A stretch of 55,128 nt of DNA from Candidatus Bipolaricaulota bacterium (lineage in GTDB: Bacteria > Bipolaricaulota > Bipolaricaulia > RBG-16-55-9 > DRXL01). The stretch's first letter is position 1. Each line of letters opens with the position of its first letter. The stretch lies in contig JANXAU010000038.1 of NCBI GenBank assembly GCA_025061735.1, positions 1 to 55,128 on the forward strand. The letters are read 5' to 3'. The notes under the pieces are model-generated. The model did not search any database. It was not told the origin of the DNA and saw only the letters and a list, made by a program, of their open reading frames with translations. The translations under genes were made by a program, and so were the position numbers. Below are positions 47,288 through 53,964 of this stretch, one piece after another.

Positions 47288-47908
47288 ATGATCGAACGGA
47301 TCGCGGAGGCAGTCAAGCGGGCGCTCCTGCCGGAGCTGGAGAGGCTGAGCGGGCGCCTGGATCGTCTTGAGGGACAGCTCGGAGCACTCTCCCAACGCGT
47401 GAGCGATCTCAACGATCACATCGTGCGTTTGGATCAGCGCATCGACCAGACTAATGCCCGCATCGACGAAGTCCGCACCGATCTCATCCGACGTATAGAT
47501 CAGACCAACGCTCGCGTGGATGAGATTCATCGTGATCTGACGAGTCGCATGGATAAGGTCCACAGCGATCTCATCGGGCGGATAGACCAGATCAACGCTC
47601 GCGTGGATCAGATGAATGCCCGCATCGATGCCGTTCATCAAGATACGGTGACCCGCATGGACGCGCTGCGCGCTGAGCTGGTCTCCCTGATCACGGAGAC
47701 GCGCGCCGAGCTGACCCACCGCCAAGAGACCCTCAACGCGCGCCTTGATCATTTGGAGGCCCGTATGGATCAATCGAATATGCGCATGGACGCTGTCATG
47801 CTCGATTTGAACAAGATCCACAACGCTCTGGTGCGTCTGGAGGACTACGATCAGTTGCGAGAGCGAGTCGGAGAATTAGAGAAGAAAGTCGCTGCGCTAA
47901 GGAGCTGA
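47288..47908 (+). CDS. Coiled-coil protein between tig and clpP
   Basis: A 206-residue protein made almost entirely of coiled-coil. A degenerate repeat with the core [12 protein letters not shown] / [19 protein letters not shown] recurs from about residue 45 to 125. There is no signal peptide, membrane helix or cysteine. It starts 12 bases after tig and ends seven bases before clpP, so it belongs to this run, but I know of no ClpP partner of this kind. TAGAAT lies four bases before the ATG and there is no Shine-Dalgarno. Function unknown; a scaffold or adaptor is conceivable. Confidence 0.7.
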   Translation: MIERIAEAVKRALLPELERLSGRLDRLEGQLGALSQRVSDLNDHIVRLDQRIDQTNARIDEVRTDLIRRIDQTNARVDEIHRDLTSRMDKVHSDLIGRIDQINARVDQMNARIDAVHQDTVTRMDALRAELVSLITETRAELTHRQETLNARLDHLEARMDQSNMRMDAVMLDLNKIHNALVRLEDYDQLRERVGELEKKVAALRS

Positions 47909-47915
47909 GAGAGCC

Positions 47916-48509
47916 ATGCAAGTCCCGATCGTGATTGACCGCACTGGGCAGTACGAGCGCGTCTATGATATCTACTCGCGACTCTTGGAAGATCGCATTG
48001 TCTTTCTGCAAGGTATCATCAACGACTATATCGCCAACTTAGTGGTCGCGCAGATGCTCTTTCTGGAGTCGAAAGACCCGGAGAAAGATATCAGTCTCTA
48101 TATTAACTCTCCCGGGGGGAGCGTGACCGCGGGGCTGGCGATCTACGATACGATGCAATATGTGCGGTGCGACGTGCGCACGATCTGCATTGGGTCGGCG
48201 TTCTCTATGGGAGCGCTCCTCTTAGCCGCGGGGACGCGCGGGAAGCGCTATGCGCTCCCCAACGCGCGCATCATGATCCATCAGCCGTGGGGCGGGGTGC
48301 AGGGCCAGGCCGCGGACATCAAAATCCACGCCGAAGAGATCCTCAAGACGCGCGACCAGCTCATCAAGATCCTCTCCGAACATACGGGGCAACCCATCGA
48401 GCAGATCGCCAAAGATACCGATAGAGATTTCTTCATGGGGCCTGCCGAAGCCGTCAAATACGGGCTGATCGACGAAGTGATCAAGATGCGCAAGCAGATG
48501 AAGAATTAG
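47916..48509 (+). CDS. clpP: ATP-dependent Clp protease proteolytic subunit
   Basis: ClpP forms the tetradecameric barrel that degrades proteins fed in by ClpX or ClpA. The 197 residues keep the catalytic triad at the E. coli positions: S97 in [12 protein letters not shown]122 in IMIHQPWGG and D171 in [29 protein letters not shown] is the oxyanion and ring-contact segment. AAGGAG lies about 11 bases before the ATG. clpX, which often follows tig-clpP, is not next; a palindromic repeat and a DUF559 gene stand there instead. Confidence 0.97.
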   Translation: MQVPIVIDRTGQYERVYDIYSRLLEDRIVFLQGIINDYIANLVVAQMLFLESKDPEKDISLYINSPGGSVTAGLAIYDTMQYVRCDVRTICIGSAFSMGALLLAAGTRGKRYALPNARIMIHQPWGGVQGQAADIKIHAEEILKTRDQLIKILSEHTGQPIEQIAKDTDRDFFMGPAEAVKYGLIDEVIKMRKQMKN

Positions 48510-48511
48510 AT

Positions 48512-48550
48512 CCCCTCTCCCCCTTGGGGGAGAGGGATCGGGTGAGGGGG
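48512..48550. repeat. Palindromic repeat, left flank of DUF559
   Basis: CCCTCTCCCCC (48513-48523) pairs with GGGGGAGAGGG (48526-48536) over a 2-base loop; GGGTGAGGG follows on the side facing the DUF559 gene. It starts three bases after the clpP stop codon. Confidence 0.85.
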
Positions 48551-48560
48551 GGGAAGCCCG

Positions 48561-48935
48561 ATGCACATCGAGCGTCGTCATCGCGTCCATCCCCGCTTGT
48601 TGAGAAGCGCCCGTCAATTACGACGATCGCTGACACCGGCAGAGGCGAAGCTGTGGCGTCGGCTGCGCTGCCGACGATCATCCTTCAAGTTCCGGCGTCA
48701 GCACCCTCTAGGGCCGTTTATAGTAGATTTCTACTGCCCTAGCGCGAAGATCGTCATCGAGATCGACGGCGACTCCCATGCCCTCCAAGAGAGATACGAC
48801 CGCGAGCGGACGGATTGGTTGAACGCCCGCGGCTATCGAGTCTTGCGGTTCGACAACCGAGATGTGTTACAGAATATAGATGGGGTTCTCACCCAAATTC
48901 TGGAAGCGTGTGCTCGTGCTTCACCCTCAACGTGA
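48561..48935 (+). CDS. DUF559 (Vsr-like) endonuclease-domain protein
   Basis: A 124-residue protein of the DUF559 family, a PD-(D/E)XK-type fold related to very-short-patch repair nucleases. Visible motifs are LRRSLTPAEAKLWRRLR, the core FRRQHPLGPFIVDFYCP with its aspartate, KIVIEIDGDSHA with the paired acidic residues, and GYRVLRFDNRDVLQNIDGVL. Members are often encoded near repeats or mobile genes, but their role is unclear. It starts directly after one palindromic repeat and ends at another, inverted one. Confidence 0.85.
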   Translation: MHIERRHRVHPRLLRSARQLRRSLTPAEAKLWRRLRCRRSSFKFRRQHPLGPFIVDFYCPSAKIVIEIDGDSHALQERYDRERTDWLNARGYRVLRFDNRDVLQNIDGVLTQILEACARASPST

Positions 48936-48971
48936 CCCTCACCCTAACCCTCTCCCTAGAAGGGAGAGGGG
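48936..48971. repeat. Palindromic repeat, right flank of DUF559 and plus-strand terminator
   Basis: CCCTCACCC (48936-48944) precedes CCCTCTCCCT (48948-48957), which pairs with AGGGAGAGGG (48961-48970). The stem is followed by GATTTTT on the plus strand, so this copy should also end transcription from clpP/DUF559. It is inverted relative to the copy at 48512. Confidence 0.85.
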
Positions 48972-48980
48972 ATTTTTACA

Positions 48981-49544
48981 CTACGATGGGCAACTGGGCG
49001 CGATCAACGGCGGCGCTACCCGCGTCGCGATCCCCGTGATCCCGTCGGAGACCCCGTCGCCGTTGAGATCGAGCGAGAGCATCATCGTCCAGGTGCGCAG
49101 ATCTCCTAGGGCCAAGAGCATCAGCGTGGCAAACTGCACCCCCCCACGCGGCTGCCCGTTGACCGTCACTTGAACGTCCAGCAAGACGTGAATCCGCCCT
49201 TCGATGAAGAGCGGGCTGCCCCCGGAGCACCGGACCGTTACGTTGGCCGTCGCCAGGCGCGGCACCCCGCGCAGCGCATAGACGGGATCGCTGTTCTGAT
49301 CGAACTTCCCGTCGGCGTTGGCATCTACGAGATAGATCGCTTCAAAGAGCGGGGAGACCGTAGGCAGCGGGGAGATCTCCACGCGCCACGTCCCCAAAGC
49401 GGGCTGAAGGTCGGAACTCGTGAGATCGCCCTCGGCGGAGAGCAGCCGGAGGACCGAATGGGCCGAGAGAACTTGCTGCGCGGGAGCTTCCGCCCCCACC
49501 ACAAGCACCGCTAGAGCCAGAAGAGCCAACGAGAGCCTGCGCAT
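48981..49544 (-). CDS. Secreted protein with calcium-loop-like motifs
   Basis: A 187-residue exported protein with a clear signal peptide (LSLALLALAVLVVGAEAPAQ). Two DxNxDG-type loops are visible, DANADGKFDQNSD and DLNGDGVSDG, which resemble calcium-binding EF-hand/dockerin loops. SVLRLLSAEGDLTSSDLQPALG lies before them and two cysteines (VRCSGG, APSCPS) could pair. No family recognised. It starts 12 bases after the Uma2 gene and is the last gene of a three-gene minus-strand run. Confidence 0.65.
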   Translation of the reverse strand: MRRLSLALLALAVLVVGAEAPAQQVLSAHSVLRLLSAEGDLTSSDLQPALGTWRVEISPLPTVSPLFEAIYLVDANADGKFDQNSDPVYALRGVPRLATANVTVRCSGGSPLFIEGRIHVLLDVQVTVNGQPRGGVQFATLMLLALGDLRTWTMMLSLDLNGDGVSDGITGIATRVAPPLIAPSCPS

Positions 49545-49556
49545 AAGCGGGTCACC

Positions 49557-50195
49557 TCATTGATTTGATTTCAAAATCTGCTCCAGAGACGCCAGGGGGT
49601 TAGGCAGCTGATCCAACCAGAGCCACGCGGCGTCTAACCAAAAGCCGGGCAGCACTTCGGCGTTCACGCGCCCCGTGCTGATGACCGTCTCTTCATATCC
49701 GCCCCCGCGCCGACGGTCTGCGATGACGCGCTGCTCCTCTCCGTCTATAAACCAGATCTCGGCGATCCCTGCCTCCTGGTAGATCGTGCGCTTCTCCCGC
49801 AGGTCATAGCTGCGGGTGTGCTCCGAGAGAATTTCGATGACCCAATCGGCGGCCCCCTGAAATTGCTTAGCCAAGGGCAGTCGGAGGCGCTCGCGGCGGA
49901 TGAACATCAGATCGGGGGCAAAGCGCCGGCGCTCTCCCAGTTGCATGATCGCGTTGGGGCCTAGCACCTTGCCCCACTGTTGGGATTCGGCGTAGCCGCG
50001 CACCAGAAAGAGCAAGAAGCCTAACAGGTCATCGTGGCGCAGCGTGGCCGGCGAATGCACGATCATCACCCCGTCCATTAGCTCGGCTTTGAGGTCTTCA
50101 TCGGTGATCTCCTCGAATTCGGCGACGCTGACGCCGAAGCGCTGCAGCAGATAGGGCGGTTCGATCTTGCGGTTCTGCAGCATCAATTCAGCCAT
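49557..50195 (-). CDS. Uma2-family (DUF820) PD-(D/E)XK protein
   Basis: A 212-residue protein of the Uma2 family. Core motifs are ELMDGVMIVHSPATLRHDDL, FAPDLMFIRRERL (nuclease aspartate), and DWVIEILSEHTRSYDLREKRTIYQEAGIAEIWFID, which holds the ExK-like residues and the conserved tyrosine. Uma2 proteins have a restriction-endonuclease fold and are abundant in cyanobacteria and other groups, but their function is not settled. It lies between a lipoprotein gene and a secreted protein gene, an odd context for a nuclease. Confidence 0.88.
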   Translation of the reverse strand: MAELMLQNRKIEPPYLLQRFGVSVAEFEEITDEDLKAELMDGVMIVHSPATLRHDDLLGFLLFLVRGYAESQQWGKVLGPNAIMQLGERRRFAPDLMFIRRERLRLPLAKQFQGAADWVIEILSEHTRSYDLREKRTIYQEAGIAEIWFIDGEEQRVIADRRRGGGYEETVISTGRVNAEVLPGFWLDAAWLWLDQLPNPLASLEQILKSNQ

Positions 50196-50200
50196 AGTCT

Positions 50201-50236
50201 CTCCCCCTCTCCCCCCAAGGGGGATAGGGCCGGGGG
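50201..50236. repeat. Degenerate palindromic repeat
   Basis: CCCTCTCCCCCC faces GGGGGGATAGGG over an AA loop, followed by GGGGGGAGGGG. It lies between the lipoprotein and Uma2 genes and looks like a worn copy of the family at 36911 and 48512. Confidence 0.65.
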
Positions 50237-50242
50237 GAGGGG

Positions 50243-50683
50243 TTAGCGATACTCGACTTTAAAGTCTTCCCAGAAGTTGAGCGTATAGACGGGGTTCCCG
50301 GAGCGCGGGTCGGTGCCGGTCTGCTTGAGCTTCCCCGTGAAGACGAGCTTGCGCTTGGCCAAGAAGCACTCCATGCTGCCGCCGTGCTGCACGGCCATCA
50401 TTATCCGAACGGGCTGATTAAAATCGAAACGATTGGCGACAGCTCGAGGGATGACGAACTCCGCGCGCAGGCTCGACTTGACCTCGGCCTCGAAGTTCCC
50501 GATCGCTTCGTCGCCCTGAAAAGCGACGATGGTCAGAGTCGCGCCGCGACAGAGCATGTCAATATTATCTATGCGAATCGTATTGCCCTGAACAATCCGC
50601 GGACAACCCGCCAACAACAGAGCCAACCCCATCAGAAGAACCGCTTGCGTAAGCTTAGCCAACGAGAGAGATCGCATATCCAT
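50243..50683 (-). CDS. Lipoprotein of unknown function
   Basis: A 146-residue protein with a lipoprotein signal: hydrophobic segment TQAVLLMGLALLL and lipobox LLAGC with the acylated cysteine at residue 27. The mature part looks beta-rich (TIRIDNIDMLCRGATLTIVAF, FDFNQPVRIMMAVQ) and ends YTLNFWEDFKVEYR. No family recognised. The ATG at 50681-50683 lies only six bases after a perfect -10 box, so the start codon and transcription start nearly coincide. Uma2 and secreted-protein genes follow. Confidence 0.7.
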   Translation of the reverse strand: MDMRSLSLAKLTQAVLLMGLALLLAGCPRIVQGNTIRIDNIDMLCRGATLTIVAFQGDEAIGNFEAEVKSSLRAEFVIPRAVANRFDFNQPVRIMMAVQHGGSMECFLAKRKLVFTGKLKQTGTDPRSGNPVYTLNFWEDFKVEYR

Positions 50684-50689
50684 AGGGGC

Positions 50690-50719
50690 ATTATATCAGC
50701 AGAACGCGATTTCTGTCAA
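50690..50719 (-). promoter_or_regulatory. Leaderless promoter of the lipoprotein gene
   Basis: Minus-strand TTGACA (50714-50719), 18-base spacer and TGATATAAT with a perfect -10 (50690-50695). The ATG follows after six bases, where the transcription start itself is expected. Confidence 0.8.
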
Positions 50720-50733
50720 CCGCACAAAAACAG

Positions 50734-50763
50734 AAAGGCCCCGGAGAGCGCTCCGGGGCCTTT
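50734..50763 (-). terminator. Rho-independent terminator after the outer-membrane protein genes
   Basis: AAAGGCCCCGGAG (50734-50746) pairs perfectly with CTCCGGGGCCTTT (50751-50763) over a 4-base loop. On the minus strand it is followed by TTTCTGTTTTTG. It ends the run of three tandem genes and stands just before the next promoter. Confidence 0.9.
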
Positions 50764-50783
50764 GCCGATTCCGGTCTTTGGGT

Positions 50784-52289
50784 CTAGAACTTCATCTCGA
50801 GGCTGATGCGCTGCGCCGCGAGGCTGTCGGGGTGGAGGACCGTGGAGCTCTTGACCGTCAAGTTCCCGATCTTCCACGAGACGTCAATGGCCCCGCCGTA
50901 GAAGTCGCGCATCAACTGGATGAAGCCCAGCCAGATGCTGATGTCCACATCGCCGACGGTCGCCGTCAGGAAGATGTCATGGCCCAACCAGCCGGCCACC
51001 GCTCCCGCCCCTGGACAGGTGGTCTCGTCCACGCAGGGGGTCAAGATGCTGCGCCACTTCATCCCCGGAGGATCGAAGTCCACAACGATCTGGGAGAAGA
51101 AGACGGTCATCGCGCCACCGGTGGACGCCGGCCGATAGACCAAGGTCGCCGTGACGGCCATATCGCCGACGCGCAGGCTCGTCGTCAGGTTGTTGGAGCG
51201 CAACTGCAACGAGACAGCGCCCACCTTGCCGATGTTCATCACGTTGCTGATGCTTAGGCCAAAGGGCGCCAAGGTGAAGGCCTGAGTCAGCTGGATGAAG
51301 TTGAGGCCGGTCTGGTTGAGGGTATCGCCCGTTTCGATGGGCGCGAACCAGAACTCCAGACGCGCACCCCAGGTCACACCGGCGATGCGCACGTTGCGCA
51401 CGATGATCTTCTCTTCGTAGATGATGAACTGGTCCTCGACCATGCCGGAGAAGACGCGCTCCAGCGGCTTGCACTCGCCGAAGCACTCCGCGCCTTGGCG
51501 CGCGCCGATCCAGGTCTCCGCGCGGATGGCGATCCCGCTGACGGTCTGGCCCTCGGCAAAGGTCACCACTGCCATGCGCCAGTTGGCCGGTGGGTTCGAA
51601 GTCGGCAGCGGCCCGCCGATGTTGGCGAACATGCCGCGCAACCCCAGGACCAACCCGGCGATGTTGAGCGTCAGGTCCACGACCTTCTTGCGGAAGGTCA
51701 GGGCCGGATCGAGATGGCCCGCCGTATCGAAGAGATTGGCGAGGACCAAGTTCTCCACGGCCGAGTGATAGAAGCCGTTGAGCAAGCCGTACATGTGCAA
51801 CGTGCTGTAGATCGGCGTATAGCGCAGAAGCAGCGATAGCCCCGACAGATTAGCTGCCGACGGGCAGAGCGGGACATAGGGCGTCAGCGGCGGGTTGGAC
51901 GAATCGACGCAATAGCGCGCCCGCCCGAAAGCATCACGGAATTGGCGCAGCTCGACGATGTTGGGGGCGAAGATCATCTGGACGCGGAAGGCCGCGGGGC
52001 CGACCGTGCCCGACGCCACAAACGACTGGAACTCCAGTCCCTTGAACGTAAACGCCGAGGTGCTGGTGATGTCAATCCCGCTCACGGAGAGCGTCAAGAT
52101 GAGATCGGCTTCAAACTTCACCAAGACTCTGTCGAGCTTGAGCTGGCCTACGGCATCAACGACCGTCAGCGGGATGAAGACGATCTCGACGAGCGCCGAG
52201 CCGCTGACGGGAGCGGCGTGGGCCGTCCAGCTCCATCCGGTGCAGGCTACGGCCAGCACGGCGATCAGAGTGAGTAATCTTCTAAACAT
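50784..52289 (-). CDS. Predicted outer-membrane beta-barrel protein, paralog 1
   Basis: A 501-residue secreted protein with a signal peptide (MFRRLLTLIAVLAVACTGWSW, cleavage near AHA-AP). The body has many alternating beta-type segments, such as LTSTSAFTFKGLEF-like and SLRVGDMAVTATLVYRP strands, and ends RISLEMKF with a C-terminal phenylalanine, the usual signal for barrel assembly. Features shared with the next two genes are FRKKVVDLTLNIAGLVLGLRGMFAN, ARQGAECFGECKPLERVF with a cysteine pair, EEKIIVRNVRIAGV, and FDPPG. Pore, transport or surface roles are possible; no known family recognised. Shine-Dalgarno AAGGAGG lies before the ATG. Confidence 0.75.
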   Translation of the reverse strand: MFRRLLTLIAVLAVACTGWSWTAHAAPVSGSALVEIVFIPLTVVDAVGQLKLDRVLVKFEADLILTLSVSGIDITSTSAFTFKGLEFQSFVASGTVGPAAFRVQMIFAPNIVELRQFRDAFGRARYCVDSSNPPLTPYVPLCPSAANLSGLSLLLRYTPIYSTLHMYGLLNGFYHSAVENLVLANLFDTAGHLDPALTFRKKVVDLTLNIAGLVLGLRGMFANIGGPLPTSNPPANWRMAVVTFAEGQTVSGIAIRAETWIGARQGAECFGECKPLERVFSGMVEDQFIIYEEKIIVRNVRIAGVTWGARLEFWFAPIETGDTLNQTGLNFIQLTQAFTLAPFGLSISNVMNIGKVGAVSLQLRSNNLTTSLRVGDMAVTATLVYRPASTGGAMTVFFSQIVVDFDPPGMKWRSILTPCVDETTCPGAGAVAGWLGHDIFLTATVGDVDISIWLGFIQLMRDFYGGAIDVSWKIGNLTVKSSTVLHPDSLAAQRISLEMKF

Positions 52290-52327
52290 TGACTGAACCT
52301 CCTTTTTCTCTGCTTTTCATCGAGCAC

Positions 52328-53923
52328 CTAGAACTTGACGTTGAGGCTGAACGCCTGATAGCCCAGACTGTCCGGGCGCAGCAAGGTCTCGCTCAGGAAG
52401 CTGATGTTCCCCACCGTCCAGGTGGCGGTCAGCGTCACTTCCGCGAGCTCCTTGAGCAAGCTGCCCAACATGATCGCCAGTATCGAGACCTTCAGGTCGC
52501 CGACCTCAAACTCGATGTAATAGTCCACCTCGAGGAACGGATACTGGCTGGGGATGCCCGAGATCTGGCCCGTGCGGCAGCTGGCACCACCGAAGTTATC
52601 CGTCTGGCAGTTGATCAAGACGATCTGAGCGGTGCCGCCCGGCGGATCGAACGTCACGATGAGCGCGGTGAAGAGCGGCTCCCACGCGCCGATCGCGCTG
52701 GGGCGATAGTCAATCTGGACGGTCGCCGCGGCCTCGCCGATGCGGATGCCGAACAGGACGACATCGCGCACGAGGGCCAATCCGGGGCCGAAGCGCGCGA
52801 TGTTGGTGATCGTCAGCCCGATCGGGGTGATGCGCGGCGTCGCCGAGGTGATCTGCATCGCCGTCGGCTGGAGCGAGCTGGCGCCGGCGCCGGCCAACTG
52901 GAACTCAATCACGATGTTGTTGCGCACGCCCGCAAGCGTCAACCCGGTGATGAAGAGCTTCTCCTCTTGCGGGTCGAGGCCAGTGACGACGATGCCGCCG
53001 CCCGCGGGATAGGGCGCGAAGGCGGACATCGTGAAGCCGACGCGCGCGGCGGGCTTGCACTCGCCGAAGCACTCAAACCCTTGGCGAGCGCCGAACCACG
53101 TCTCGCTGCGCACGGTGATCCCGCTGACCGTCTGGCCTTGCAGGATGAGCACGAAGCCGCTCTCAAACGCCGGGGTCGCTACCGAGCCGAGATTGGCAAA
53201 GAGCGCCCGCAGGCCCAGCGTCAACCCCGCGATGTTGAGCGTCACTTCCGCGACCTTCTTGCGGAAGGTCAGCGCCGGCTCGAGCATCGAGAGGCCCGGA
53301 TCCAACCCTGGGGTAGCCGGGTCATCCCAGATATGGGTTGGATTCAGCAACCCATCGGCCCAGGCCCCCATGATCAAGTTCTGCAGGAAGGGACTCCTCG
53401 AGAAGATGTTGATCCACGTCAGGCTGCCGAAATGGGGATGGCCGTAGATGCCCGAGCTTGTGCCATAAGCACAGGTCGAGTACCCAGACCCTGACGGTGG
53501 CGGATTGTTTTCAACATCCGTATAGGGCGCGGAGCTGCGCAGACAGTAGGTGCGGCTGGCCGCGCCGGTGCGAAGCTCCTCGAACTCGTAGATGCTCGGC
53601 GCAAAGGCCAAGATCAGGCTTAAGTTCATCGGGCCGACCGTCGCCGCTACCGAGAAGAGCTGCACCTCCAGGCCCTTGAAGGTGAAGAGCGTCGTGCTCG
53701 TGAGGTCAACCCCGCTGATGGAGAGCGCCAGCACCAGATCGGCCTCGAACTTCACCAGGAGCTGGTCGATCTTGTCATAAGCGCCCCCACTCGGGTTCAA
53801 GTTCGCGGGATAGAAGACGATATCAATGCCAAAGCTGCCCGTGACCGGAGCGGCAACCGCTCCCCACGAGAAGGCTCCGGCGAGCGCGAGTGCGCATACC
53901 AGTGCGGTGAATCTTCTAAACAT
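52328..53923 (-). CDS. Predicted outer-membrane beta-barrel protein, paralog 2
   Basis: A 531-residue paralog of the gene before it, with signal peptide ending near GAVAAP and the same landmarks: ALTFRKKVAEVTLNIAGL, FGARQGFECFGECKPAARV, EEKLFITGLTLAGVRNNIVI, FDPPGG and the end YQAFSLNVKF. It carries an extra segment around residues 135-195 (PPPSGSGYSTCAYGTSSG and following) absent from paralog 1, and a glycine-rich loop before the conserved EEKLF. Its translation start region is nearly identical to that of paralog 1 over about 25 bases, which points to tandem duplication. Spacing to paralog 1 is 38 bases. Confidence 0.75.
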   Translation of the reverse strand: MFRRFTALVCALALAGAFSWGAVAAPVTGSFGIDIVFYPANLNPSGGAYDKIDQLLVKFEADLVLALSISGVDLTSTTLFTFKGLEVQLFSVAATVGPMNLSLILAFAPSIYEFEELRTGAASRTYCLRSSAPYTDVENNPPPSGSGYSTCAYGTSSGIYGHPHFGSLTWINIFSRSPFLQNLIMGAWADGLLNPTHIWDDPATPGLDPGLSMLEPALTFRKKVAEVTLNIAGLTLGLRALFANLGSVATPAFESGFVLILQGQTVSGITVRSETWFGARQGFECFGECKPAARVGFTMSAFAPYPAGGGIVVTGLDPQEEKLFITGLTLAGVRNNIVIEFQLAGAGASSLQPTAMQITSATPRITPIGLTITNIARFGPGLALVRDVVLFGIRIGEAAATVQIDYRPSAIGAWEPLFTALIVTFDPPGGTAQIVLINCQTDNFGGASCRTGQISGIPSQYPFLEVDYYIEFEVGDLKVSILAIMLGSLLKELAEVTLTATWTVGNISFLSETLLRPDSLGYQAFSLNVKF

Positions 53924-53964
53924 TGACTGAACCTCCTTTATAACTCTTTTTCACCCTTCGACCG

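Larger units (their letters stand above)
48512..48971. mobile_element. Candidate repeat-bounded DUF559 cassette
   Basis: The DUF559 gene is enclosed by two copies of the palindromic repeat in opposite orientation. Read from each outer end inward, both flanks give CCCCTCTCCC, a short loop, GGGAGAGGG, a 3-base gap and GGGTGAGGG. The whole is about 460 bases and contains only the nuclease gene. This is the layout of a small element with terminal inverted repeats, but no target-site duplication is evident and mobility is inference. Confidence 0.4.

Noticed and set aside
52289-53494. A long plus-strand open frame (about 400 codons) opposite the outer-membrane protein genes
   Set aside because: It is antisense to a gene with a signal peptide, conserved motifs and paralogs; its product is rich in Arg, Asp and Ala without any recognisable domain, as expected for a shadow frame in GC-rich DNA.
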